From: Phoronis ovalis
Taxonomy: Eukaryota; Phoronida; Phoronidae
Direction of reading: 5' to 3'
NCBI GenBank assembly: GCA_028565635.1
Contig: JAOXYB010025790.1
Coordinates: forward strand, 1 to 14,162
Length of the DNA stretch: 14,162 nt
The notes under the pieces were generated by a model that worked only from the letters and a program-made list of their open reading frames with translations, was not told where the DNA came from and ran no database searches. Below, piece after piece: positions 1 to 11,700 of this stretch. Position 1 is the first letter of the stretch; every line of letters begins with the position of its first letter. The translations under genes and the position numbers were made by a program.

Positions 1-436
1 TATATATAAATAACAAAATATTTTATTTCTTTAAAACATTCTTAACTTTCGAAATTGGAATTTCGGCATATTTAAGCACTTTGGGTGCACAGCTCTTTGT
101 TTTAATAATTGTTATTGTTTAAATGAAGATCTGTTATTTGCCACTTATAGCTTCAGCCCATGAAATATGTTTTGTTTCTTCAAGTACGACTGAAACTAAA
201 TGTGCAGGAAAGAATATCAAAATTGTAATACTCTTTGTTAGCTGGAACTAAATTTGCCACAAAATAACTCCAGTAAGTGGAATAGAACTTAACTATAGTA
301 TGGTGGACAAAACAAACAATAATTAATTAATTGTCTCCTCTTTCTTCTGTCTAAAGGCGCTTGATCATTCCTTAGTTCCGCATTAATACAAAAATATGTA
401 TCCTTTAGTTTTGAACTAGTTTACGACCACACCAGA
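1..436. other. AT-rich flank, no gene seen
   Basis: No exon, RNA gene or repeat was recognised on either strand. The first bases are a short TA run. It lies beyond the 3' end of the dynein gene. Confidence 0.6.
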
Positions 437-624
437 GGGGTAGTCAATATGAAAGTGGGTACGCATGTTCCAACAAAATTTCGCGTGAAAGGGTATATTT
501 TTCGAACCGCCGGAGAACAACGGCTAAAATCAGGGGTGTACTTTTTGCAGAATTTCACTTTGTTATGGGCTTCTTTGAAAGGACATGTTGGAACATGGGT
601 ACCCACTTTCATATTGACTGCCCC
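437..624. mobile_element. Short inverted-repeat element, MITE-like, non-coding
   Basis: Arms of 39 bp at 437-475 and 586-624 are inverted copies with 37 of 39 matches (mismatches at 441 and 463). The arms enclose about 110 bp that does not encode a recognisable transposase. The right arm runs into a 12-C tract (621-632), while the left arm starts with only four G. No clear target-site duplication is visible, so the exact ends are uncertain. It could be a non-autonomous DNA transposon or a foldback repeat. Confidence 0.65.
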
Positions 625-632
625 CCCCCCCC
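621..632. repeat. Homopolymer tract of 12 C
   Basis: Twelve consecutive C follow ATTGACTG at the right end of the inverted-repeat element. Such a tract is prone to length variation and to sequencing error. Confidence 0.95.
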
Positions 633-1081
633 GGTTGCAAAACGATAACCAATAAAAACCAGGTTTTATTGTTACTTCAGTTTTATTATATCCATAAGTG
701 TATGTTAACAATGTTCTTACATGGTAAAGCATGAAATATCCTTAAAATTATCGTCAACTGCATAATTTTACAATACACCAACATGTCAACACTTTCTAGT
801 CGTAATGTATTTAAAGATGTACGCCGCATAAAACATGTGTGGCAGTGGTACAACACGTGTTTAAAACAATAGATTGAATGTCATTAATTAAAGCAGTAAA
901 TAATATCTGTAAAATTCGACAACTAAGTATGGCAATTTACTAAATATCATTTTTGCATTTAAACATATTTAATTTGAAAGTCACTTTATATTGAACGAAT
1001 ATTAAGATTAAAAAATAAATTCCTAAATATTATTGCTTTTATGAACGTACCCATATAATTCTTATTTATTAAACTCTTTAC
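625..1081. other. AT-rich spacer between the inverted-repeat element and the LINE relic
   Basis: The C tract ends at 632. The rest is AT-rich with frequent stops in all frames and no recognisable coding or RNA signal. Part may be further eroded LINE sequence, since the relic's frame stays open back to at least 1082. Confidence 0.55.
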
Positions 1082-1567
1082 AATTCAAATTTACATTATG
1101 TGGATAATATCAAATTGCACGCCAAGAACAAAAGAGACATAGACTCCTTGATCCACCTAACAAGGATATACAGCAATGATATCAGAATGACATTCGGCCT
1201 TGACGATTGTGCACGCTTAATTGTTAAAAGAGGGAAAATGGTTAAAACTCAAAGAATTGAAATCTCTGATGGCCACATGTAAGACGTTGAAGAATGCTAC
1301 AAATACTTTGGAATCCTGCAGTCATACGGAAACCATGAACAGAAAGTCAGATAATAGGCAACATCTGAGCATAAGAAAAGAGTATGACAAATATTGAAAA
1401 GCCAGTGGACAGCTAAGAACAAAACCATAGCAATTAACACCTACGCTTTGTCCGTAATAAGATATATGGCAGCTGTGATAGACTGGCCAAAGGAAGACCA
1501 AAAGAAACTAGACGTACAAACAAGAAAGCTGTTCACAATGCACGGAGCCATGCAAAGTCATCAATTT
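1082..1567 (+). pseudogene. Decayed non-LTR retrotransposon reverse-transcriptase fragment
   Basis: One frame reads, from 1091, LHYVDNIKLHAKN, then FGLDDCARLIVKRGKM, YKYFGILQ, AINTYALSVIRYM and DWPKED, ending near TRKLFTMHGAM. This is the palm-to-thumb part of a LINE reverse transcriptase, of an R2/R4-like type common in invertebrates and fish. Four in-frame stops (1280, 1352, 1355, 1385) and no net frameshift show a dead copy. The catalytic YxDD motif reads YVDN (1097-1108), so the second Asp is Asn. Only about 160 codons of a much longer ORF remain, and no 3' tail is recognised. The clade is uncertain. Confidence 0.8.
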
Positions 1568-1619
1568 TAATTGAAGAAATAAATTCAAGCAAATTCTTTG
1601 TATTTATAATATATCACAG

Positions 1620-1629
1620 TTTATTTATT
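1620..1629 (-). promoter_or_regulatory. Candidate poly(A) signals, overlapping AATAAA pair
   Basis: Two overlapping AATAAA hexamers occur on the minus strand (TTTATT at 1620-1625 and 1624-1629), about 890 bases past the dynein stop. A nearer variant, CATAAA, lies at 2440-2445, about 70 bases past the stop. Neither has transcript support, and AT-rich DNA gives such hexamers by chance. Confidence 0.25.
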
Positions 1630-1996
1630 TTTTGAATCAACAACACTCGCTGTACATACACTAAAAACAAAATGTAAGTGGATTGAACAAAATGTACAGA
1701 AAGCTTAATATTTTAGTATATTTTACTAATAGCTTTAATTTATAATTTGTTGGACGGAAGTTGTTTCATTATAAACTTAATTGTAAATAAATGAGTTGAA
1801 TATAAATTATAGGCACATGTGGTAAATAAGGACGGCTTTGGTTAATTTGGAATGTCAAAAAATAAAGTCAAAAAATAATTCTGGATAACCAATAACAGTT
1901 GATACAGACAACAACTGGTTCATCATGTAAATATTAAAACGTGGAAAATATAGATATTTACAATTTATGAATTAAAAATCAGTTACAACAACATAT

Positions 1997-2071
1997 GATC
2001 AGATCTAGAGAACAGCATGTCCAAACTTCATCCGCCAAGTTGAATTTTGAATGTGTTCTCTAATTCTGATC
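1997..2071. repeat. 18-bp inverted repeat in the 3' flank of the dynein gene
   Basis: Arms at 1997-2014 and 2054-2071 are inverted with 16 of 18 matches, around a 39-base spacer. Transcribed from the dynein promoter this would form a hairpin in a long 3' UTR; it could equally be a relic of a small transposon. Confidence 0.6.
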
Positions 2072-2515
2072 AAAATATTATTGTACAAACAGCAGTTGTA
2101 TTTTCAGTATGTACACAGTCGTAGAATATTTTCCCACTCTTACCATTTGCTGATATATACCAACCACAGTATGTAGATGTAATCACAGAAATGGACACAA
2201 TCGGATTACAATGACATGGTCACTTTGTTTTTTTACTAAGTTCACCTGGGACATAAATATCTATTATCAACATGGGTAGTCACAGTAGATATCCGCCATA
2301 TCTGTTGTTAATACCCAGGTCAGTAATGGATACACCAATTACGGAAAGACCTTCGTGTATACAATAAAGCAAGTTAAATATTAAGTATTAAATGTACTTT
2401 CAAAAATACAGGCAGAATTATCAGCACTAACAGTTGTTATTTATGTTGCCTCCACAATTCACTGCAATAACAGCATTCATCATAAATTCTTTGAAGTAAT
2501 GAACAGAAGTGAAGC

Positions 2516-2722
2516 TTAGTTATCAAGCTGACACAGCAGTGCAACACCACGTTGGACCCAATGGGCTTCTGGGTGGTCCGATGGAATTAACATAAACATG
2601 ACAAAGTTTGTTGAGTGGCCAGTTGTTGAGAGTGTACCACGTCTTTCGCTTGTTTTATACACTGGGGCCTTGTATGTTGGCTTTTCAGGTATATCTTCAC
2701 GTTTTAATGGCTTCAACCAAAT
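2516..2722 (-). CDS. DNAH7: DNAH7-like window exon 16: C terminus and stop codon
   Basis: Sixty-eight codons and a TAA stop (residues 936-1003). It starts [17 protein letters not shown], continues [20 protein letters not shown] and ends [11 protein letters not shown]. The [18 protein letters not shown] block and the CQLxx end are the standard dynein C terminus, so the gene is complete at this end. The acceptor TTTCACAG follows a T-rich tract. A reading from an ATG at 2779 would run through intron and is not used. Confidence 0.96.
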   Translation of the reverse strand: MWLKPLKREDIPEKPTYKAPVYKTSERRGTLSTTGHSTNFVMFMLIPSDHPEAHWVQRGVALLCQLDN

Positions 2723-5700
2723 CTGTGAAAGACAAAACTTTTGATTTACTTTAGCACAAAAGACCGATAAATGTTGCATTTACAAAAGAATTATGCCTCC
2801 CCGTAATGACATCATACAGGGTTGTGCCTGGTGTAATATGTAGCCTTATAACCAACTGAAACAGACAGGATTCACATTTCGAAATTCAAACAGGACTGAT
2901 TGCCACTTTACCTAATGTGCATTCCTTAGTAAAATGACACAAACTTTGCAGAAATGATGCCTCTGTCTGAAAAATCTGATAAAAATAATACTCACAGTTG
3001 GTAATGTGTCTTGCAATATTTTTGGTTTGGATTCGGCAATCTTTTTGATTTTTCTGTCCCACCTGGCACCATCAATGAATAGACCATTGACATATACGCC
3101 TGTAAAGTAGAGATTATTAAATGTACGCTGTTGGACTGTTGAAGTGTGAAATTACAGTAATAAGTGATAATATGTCTTAGTAACAGAGAAAGTTGCAATG
3201 TGAAAGAAATAACCACATTGAATCACCACACGGACTTTGATAACATTTTTGCCTCATCTACCTGGTGCCTGCTTTGGGGACATACATGTATGCATCATAT
3301 CCATTCAATATATATAACCACTTCCAAATATCGCACGTACGTTTATGACATGCCCTGCCTAAAGAGCAAATAGCCTTGACCTTCAAATTCTAGGACAAAA
3401 TCACACATTAATGCCACAGTGACAGCAGTCATATAGTTCAGCGGAACTTTTGTTTACTTTCAATTTTAAGTTTCCAATCTTGTGTTCCATACATTAGTTC
3501 GTATTAGAATCTCAACTGAACTAAAGACATTAAGACTTGCTGGCTAGGAATAACGAATAAAATAAATGCCTTTTGTGCATGACAAGGAAACACATTTTAC
3601 AAATACCTAAAATATGTAAGTTCATATATTTAATGAATATTTAAGATCAACACTCACCATCTTCTGGGGCTTCTTCATAGGTCTTGTCTTCTAACATTTC
3701 GAAATCAAAGCCGAGTAAATCAATCGGTATGGTGAATTTACGGGCATAATTCTGCTGGGCACTGGTCAAGAAGGCTTGAGTAAAGTAGAAACCAGACACC
3801 CAGAATACTGGGGGAGGACCATCATTGTACCAGTCCTGAAAAATAAGTCATAATCAAGTATTTTCATAACAATAAAAATAGATTAATGTGTTGTATTGTC
3901 AATTAAGGTCTTTTATAATAATTCAGCAAAATGAAACCTAAATTCAGAAGATACTAAAACGCAATGCTGGCACAATAATATTGACATCTGTTAGTTTATA
4001 CTGTCATTAATTTGCATAAGAAGTATTGTATGTTTTATTAAAAATGCCATAATATTTGTACAAATAGAAAGCATTGGCCAGTAATCATTTGGAGCCTTCT
4101 ATTTGAAATGTGTTTTTGGAAAGGAAGGCTAGCTATTCCTTATTATACAAAATTTAAATTTCATTTATTAGATTGGTGCATACAACACTCTTTTATACAG
4201 ACATATAATTCCTCTTGTTCAGCATCAGCTAATAACAAAGAAAACACTAACCTGCAGGAATTTAAGCCTGGTAAGGAAATCATTGATGTAGCTGCCAAGT
4301 GGTTTCAGTGATGGGTACGATTTCTTCATCCACATGCCAGGAATTTTAACCTTCAGGACACTCATGACAACCTCTTCAAGGTCAGGAGACATGACAACCA
4401 GACCCTAGAATATAACCAAGTTGTATTGCACTAAAAGTAAATTCCTATGAAGTAGCTTTAATACAGAGTAAAGATATTAAATGTTTTGTAATTACTGAGG
4501 CCTTCATTAGATGCACCATGGATAACAGACGCATCACAGTTGTTATTCAACTTGTTAAACAGTGTATTTGGCAACTTGTCCATACCTTGATAGCTTTTCT
4601 AATGTTCTGCAGACTGCTCCTGATTGTTGACAGCAGCTTGTTAAACCTTGTCATTTCTTGTACTAACACGGTGTTCATACTCTGTTTGTATGATGTCGGA
4701 TACTTCCGTAATACAGCCTCCGTGTCAAAATTGGGAGGAAGTTTACCAAGAATGTCAGCCGCTACTTCGTCCACTACCTCATCAGTTGATTTGCCTCCCT
4801 CTGAAGATGCTTTTGCCTAAAGAATAACAGCATTGATAAACACTAATAAAATATTAGATCAGGGTCTATACATGGTCATATTACATACATGTACATACAT
4901 AAATAAAAAATGGATTCAAAAGTGGATCATCACCTCAAATGTTTTAAATTATTTTGTTATTTCAACAATTTACAGAATGTCAGAAGATAACTGTTACTGT
5001 ACCATAAAATTCCATATTTTCAGTGCAGTAGATAAACCATCTAGATTTTAATGCTTTGTACACAATTACATTACAACAATATGCTACAACTGTAAGTACA
5101 ATAGGTGCAATAAAAGGTGCTTCGGCACAGCTAGCTATATCAGTGGAACTTCTAAAATGAGTTAGGATATAACAAGGCTGTCTTACTCTTGATTTCGCTC
5201 GATCAAGAACAAATTAAACCCATGCCTGCATAAATGTAATTTGGCATAATGCTTCCAAGCTCAAAATAATTAGAGCAACACCGCAGGTAAAAATTTCAAG
5301 CAGCTTTATTGATCTTATATCATTTTAAATGATATCTCACTTAAATGTGCAATATATCTAAACAAGCAAGCTAGTATCTATTATTTGGTAGTCAGATATA
5401 ACCAAATTATGTGCAACTGATAGATGCATGCAGCTGATACGAGTGGTGCATATGATACTGCCTAAAGGGTGCAATACACCATGAATTACTAGTGCCACCT
5501 ATAAGAAACATGCAAACTAAATATAGCACGCAATATTTAAGTTTTGAAATATCCAAGATTGCAAAATGCATAGGCAAGATGGATTTACATGCAGTTGGAC
5601 AGGTCTATATATATATATGTAGCAAATAATCACTACGCAGTAAACCCAGAGAAAATGGTTGCTAGTAGTATCTCAGAAAAGGTAAGGATTGCTGTTTCTA

Positions 5701-8700
5701 ATGCCATGCAACCTTTCAGTTGTTATGGTTACCTTCTTAGTCTGTTGACATGACAACCGTGCAATTCATGAGCAAAAGTCACAACACATGAATGTGTAAT
5801 GATGTGGAGGAACACACAAAAAGAAAGCAAATAAAAGCATAATTATAAAATATTAAAACTATTAATTAGTCAAACAAGTTAATTTTAGAACAGAAATATC
5901 AAATGCTGGTTCTTAATGAAGTGCATCATGAAGAACAAGCCAGAAACATTTACACGTCAAGAACTCTAACATATTTTCACACAGCATTATAAGTATGTGC
6001 TTGTAACATATCTTGAATAATAGGTGCATCAAGTCAAGTGCACCATAATTCTACCTTTCGCTTCTACCAAAAGCAAGCAGTAACATAGAGCAACATTTAG
6101 TTATTACAACATGCAAGAGATTCCAGAATTGTTTTAATCTTAAAGCATTGAGTTATTACAACATGCAAGAATCTAAGATTAATATTCCAATAACAAGCAA
6201 ACAAAAGAGATACTTTGAAACCTACAAATTTGTAAAATTTATAGACTTTAAAGACATTGTTTTCGAATCTTTTTACAATTTTATTTAGTGATAATGAACT
6301 ATAAATTTAATTGAAATTTATACCAATTGAAACTGAGTGCAAGACATTCAGAATCGGGTTCAAAATATCAATTCTGTATGCCTGTTATCTTTCAAATATG
6401 CATTTTGTGAATATTAAAATATGATGATTTAAAAAGAAAGCTTGTTACAGAACATATGACCAAGCTGTGGCTTGGTGAGACTGGTCCAAAAAAGTACATC
6501 ATGCATTAAATCTACAATTAATTTTGTTAAGTAAGCAGGAATGTAAATGTGGGTCTTAATTCTCATGAATGAAGAAATAACAGTACAGGGTAAAATTAAT
6601 CTATGAAACAGGCTAGTAACAGGCAGAGAGGGAAGTGTGATTGACTAAATGCTATGTGTATAGTTATAACATAATTACTGAAGTTTTCAACAGAAATTTT
6701 TCAAGGAATATTGATATTTCTGGTGCATGATGAGAAGGTGCAAAGTATACTGGAATATCTGATGACTGTTTATATCATGCTGTGTAAGTGCACGTGCAGG
6801 ATGAGAATGGAGGGTGCCGGTATACGTTACATTTACATCTTACCCGAGCCTTAGTCTACATGCACACATGGTAGTACATTGTGATAGTTAATGTGACAAT
6901 GTACATGTACGTGTGAACGTGTAGATTCATGATGGAGCACACACAGAAAAAAGATAGAATATACAATACATCAGTTAAAAGTTATATAGTTAATAGCTTC
7001 ACAAGTCATAGCTTTATTTACAGTTGCACTGTTAAATTGCATTAAGACCATCTACACCATGCAATCAGTCAAAACTCCTTTTGGTTTTTCACGAGTACAA
7101 TCTATTAACTTGAAAAGAAGCCTATACAGGCTAATGCTATGTTAAATGCAAAGTCGGGTGTGACAGAAAAAAATCACACTCAAATCTACAAGTTGCATTA
7201 AGTTGTTTTGAATAAATAGCCAAATTGCATGGTATTGCATAATAAATATACAAAATGTTAATTTTAAGCCACGTTGTCATTATATTCCACATTATTAGCA
7301 GTATAAACTAAGCAGCTAGTTATACTACAAAATTACTAGTTTTCAAACGTGTGTTTCCTAACACACATTTATAGCATCTAGTTTGCTACAACGATATTAG
7401 TATACATATTTAGCATACTGCAAAGCTAAGCAGCACATAGCATTGAGTTCATATTTAGTCTTTAGCTTCACAGCATACTATGAACAAGTATGGAAAGTTA
7501 AATCCCAACAAGAGAGATAGGAAGCCAGCATTGAAAAAGTTTTCAGGAAAGAAGTTAAATTTCAATAAACTTCTGCATTTATTTAGCAGCCAAATTTATT
7601 GCAAATACTACGTAACTGTACATATTATTAAGAATTCAATTAATTTTCTTTTTTTATCAAAATATGTGAAATATGGATCGTAAGATAAAAAATATTATAT
7701 TTCAAAAACTGATTTACATCTTAAGTTTGTTATAGTTATCAAAGAAACCAACATCTTTAATTCTTTGTACTGCTGGTATTTGCATATAATCTGGGACTAT
7801 TATAACTAAGCAATAATAATCCCAGACATACATGTACTAGCTGTTAGTAGATAAAAAGTTATACCGGTAGACAAAGCAGATACCGACCAACAAGCAATAG
7901 TGAGATGAAGCAATGTTATGAGATCCAGCACTCGAACTGCATTAGTTATTAGAATTCAGAATAACCAGCTAAAGCACACAACATAGCCTACGGGCTTACC
8001 CGTTTCTAAAACCACAAATGATGTAGTAAATACACCATAGTCGCAAATGCGTCGTACAGTTCAAGATGTAGTAAATCACACGATGAGTACAACCAAACAA
8101 AAACAAAAGCAAAACACAAAACAATGTGAGTAAATTTAAAATAATAAAAAATAATTAATTATTATATATTAAAAATTCAAACAAACACTCTGCAATTAGA
8201 TAATGTATTAATGTGTGTTTCACCACCTTAAGATTCCGAATTATGTTAAACATTTTACAGCTCAATTTAAAAGAGACCAACAAAATCTCTTACTAATACT
8301 TTCCTAAAGACTTTTTTGCTTTAAAAAGCAAGATCATTATGGTGTAAACACACAGAAATACAGCTAGTTAATCTTTCAGAAAGTTCTTCAAGTTTTAATG
8401 AATGGAACTTTAGAATGTTTCCAAGCTTTTAGTACATTTTAACAGTATAATACAATTATAATAGTACTCAAAGTTAGTAAAGCTCTCAATAAGATATAGC
8501 GATCATTGCATAGTTTAAAACTGAAATGTTATGGCGTTATAAACTTTAAAAAATTAAGTGAGAATTGTGACTTCAGCGATTAATTGCTAATGAGATGGGC
8601 GTTTCCCAAATGGTGCACAACTGTGATCATGCACTTAAAAGACTTGAAATATAATAGTGAATTATCAAAGCAGATATGATTTCTGCTGTTGCAGTCAGGA

Positions 8701-11700
8701 AAAGAAAATGGATGTTTTGAATGATGAATGCTTGTTAAGTTTTTGAACATTCATATTTAAACTAATTTAAAAACATAAAATTAATTTATAGTTTGATCTC
8801 TAGCAAACAGTTCCTTTTACTATAAGTTATTTATGGACCCTTGCCTAAAGGAAGTTGCTTGGTTTCATTTGGCTAAACAATATTTTCCTATCCCTTTCTC
8901 AATGACCCAAAGACAAGTGCATGATTCTGCCAATAGCTGAAAACAATCCTGCCATTTGAATAATTACTATTATAATGTGAACTCTTTCTTACCTGTGTCT
9001 GTAGAATATTGTCAAACAGCAGAATTGTCTCTGCCTGATCTTTCGTAATGTCAGCATTTGGATGCATTCCAAAGACTTCTGGTGACTGGTTGATGGGCAA
9101 AGTCTTGGTATACTCGATATAACTCTCATACTGGAAATATGTCATGATAATAATAATTTCGAAAAGAATATTTATTCCATCATGAAATATACTAGCTGCT
9201 TTCTTTTATCTACTTGTTTATTCTATTACATTGCATATTGTGTACTTTTTGTGAAAAATTAAAAAAACAAAACAGAAAACAAACCTCTCCTTCGGGAGGA
9301 GCATAGTACTGCCCACTTGGTTCAAATTTGTAAGTTTCAGTATTGATATCTGGGCAGTAAAACTTGTTGAGTATCGTTAGGAGTGTTCTTCTGTCCTTGT
9401 CATCCGTCACACGGCCACCATAATTACACTCTCCAGTAAGGTAGCTAAGAGCATCATATTGCACCTCCTGTTAACAAAGAGTAGACATTAAAAAGAACCC
9501 ATATTCTCAGAGCTCATAACATACATTTGTATATTCTAGTTTACATAAAGTAGGTTGCCTTCAAGTTCATGTTTACAAGACTAAGCATCATATCTAGCAA
9601 AATCCAAGATGGCTGGCACTTCAGGACAAGTTGATACAGCTCGTCAGCAATGCTGTTCTCAAAATTATAAATTTATTCACCAAGTGAATTGATTTAAAGT
9701 TCCATTGAAATGTGTATTACGAGACTCTCTTTAGTCTTTCTTACCTTAGTACATGCATTGTATTAAAACTGTTACAGCTATTTTTTAATATATGTATTTC
9801 GATATAAGTGATATTTTTTGGATAAAAATACTTGCATCATATTCATTTAAGAACATCGCTAGCTGTCGAACACTGATTCGGAGATCGGTTTCATTAAATT
9901 CATATGGAATATTCCATCCTATTGGACCAAACTTTCTACGTTCTTGTACGAGAGCATGGAAGAAGCAGAGACCGTAAAGCATTTTCTTAAAAGCATACTG
10001 CAAAAAGTAGAGTGCAAATATTAATCACTATAGACGAGATAGACAGCTCTAAGGCTGTTGCGTGGTTTTTTTTATCAGGTGGAAATGTTTACAGCTTAGT
10101 TCAGACATGTTGTAATGTTATCAATCAGAGTGACACTGTCAAGCAATTAGGTTCAAATATTTTGACCTTGAGTACATCCCTAACAAAGCAAAATAAGTTG
10201 GCAAATGTCTTCCCCAGGATACCGTATTCCACCTTGAAAGTTAATTGCTCGAGTCTAACAAAATCCCAATCGAAAGCCCATTTTTACATTTCAGCAAAAC
10301 TTATAGCAAACATGGCACTGCCAGACATTGTGACACGACGTGTGGTTCAGTAACATCTAATATTTTGCATTTCAGCAGGGTGGAATAAAATATAATCTAT
10401 ACGTCTAACTAAAAGAAAGATGTATTTCTGCAAACCAAACATTAAAAACATTAAAATTATCAGATTTGTAGCAAAGGTCATTACCCAATTTTTTCACATT
10501 TAATTACTTTCTCAACATTCTTAGTTTAGTTTGGTTAGGTTATTTGTTGAATATAATGATGAGGAAATACCTGATTTTTAACACCACCAAAGAACTCTGG
10601 ATCTGAGATAGGATCGCTAAGGTAGGAACGGATGATGTTGAAACGTAAGCCTTTTGGAGGTTCATTTGTCATCTTAACACCATTTTGTAAAATGGATACT
10701 GGGAAGGTAGCTGACGGGTAACTTGTCAGCCACAATCGGAAATCGGGATGAGTGGTATCTGGATTTAATTCCTAAAAAACAAAAAATGTAGTGAATATTA
10801 CTGAATATTTTCCACTGAGAGTCCGTCAATCATTTGATGCATAATGCCATTCTAGTTGCAGTATGATGTACTATCCAGTCTCGTACAGAGACAAATGGAA
10901 CTGACAGCATATGACTATCTTCGCTTACTGCAAGCACAAGTTTGAAGGCCAAAAATAAATACTTACTTCACAAATTTTTTCTAAGGTTGCCATCCATGAT
11001 GTTGCCAAGTGACAGTTTTGCAGTAGTACCCAGGTGCCTTCCTTAACTCCCTTCTCAATCATTTTCAATGCAATAGGACCTTGCCCTTGACCCAATGACA
11101 ATGAATCAAATTTGGCACCACCGAATCCCTGAAAACCAGAATAATATTTTCCATTGGTACATAAAAACAGTAACTGCCAATGATTCCCTTTTGCAAATAC
11201 TTTGAAAAACTGCCAGAAAATCATTTTGTGGCTAAAACTGCATACTCATTGGAGAGATTCAGCAAAGTTTCGATATTACAATTATAATATGCGCACAAAC
11301 TGATACATTTTCCACCCATTTCACAACATGACAAACCACAGATTCCTTAACTTGCATACGTGATCCTGTGCAAAGTGTTGCATTATCTGTACATAACGAC
11401 ATGTCAGGAAGCAACTGTATGTGAGTTATCATTATATACAGCAAGGTGTATAAAAAACTACTAGGCACAAGTAAGAACTGGTTGAATCTATACCTGATCT
11501 TCAGCAAACTTGAGCAAAGCAGCTGTGGGATCGGCACCAGGAGACAGCACAAACAGCAACGGGGCACAACAGTTGCTGTCATTAAAAGATCCAGGGAGGT
11601 CAAATGGAGGAGGTTCAATGTACTTCTTGCCAAGTTTTTCAGTAACAAAACTCTGGATGGCGGGTACCATTTTGTCAGGACGCAAGCAGCGTAGGACCAA

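Larger units (their letters stand above)
1571..2515. other. Downstream flank and probable 3' UTR of the dynein gene
   Basis: No exon is seen here. Reading from the dynein stop (minus strand), it holds the variant poly(A) hexamer at 2440-2445, weak palindromes around 2243-2320 (ACCTGGG against CCCAGGT), the inverted repeat at 1997-2071 and the AATAAA pair at 1620-1629. Where the transcript ends cannot be decided. Confidence 0.5.
4817..8992 (-). other. Giant intron between window exons 11 and 12 (4176 bp)
   Basis: It begins GTAAGA and ends CTTTAG on the minus strand. The next longest intron here is 573 bp. It contains ten copies of CATGCA on the plus strand (TGCATG in the transcript), a 20-nt direct repeat (6099-6118 and 6151-6170), an imperfect palindrome (6855-6925), a TA run near 5604-5618, an A-rich CAAAA-type run (8091-8124) and a possible tRNA-like promoter relic (7928-7971). 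No exon with dynein similarity is needed here, and no host gene nested on either strand was recognised. Confidence 0.8.

Noticed and set aside
421-732. Open reading of 103 codons on the minus strand and a 68-codon partner on the plus strand (449-655)
   Set aside because: Both run through the inverted-repeat element and share the same peptides because the DNA is palindromic; there is no protein family signal.
1100-1282. 60-codon reading beginning with a GTG-like start, as a small gene
   Set aside because: It is a segment of the LINE relic. The frame is open upstream of 1100 and continues past the stop with matching LINE sequence.
4518-4820. 100-codon plus-strand reading
   Set aside because: It is the antisense shadow of dynein exon 12.
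5604-5618. TA dinucleotide run
   Set aside because: Short simple repeat, common in AT-rich animal introns, without further structure.
7349-7366. Perfect 7-bp stem with a 4-base loop
   Set aside because: Too short to stand out from chance in several kilobases of AT-rich intron.
7480-7683. 67-codon plus-strand reading rich in Lys and Asn inside the giant intron
   Set aside because: Its composition is what AT-rich DNA gives; no family match or splice context was seen.
10012-10353. 113-codon plus-strand reading inside a dynein intron
   Set aside because: No domain, no family resemblance, and it is antisense to a normal intron with good splice sites.
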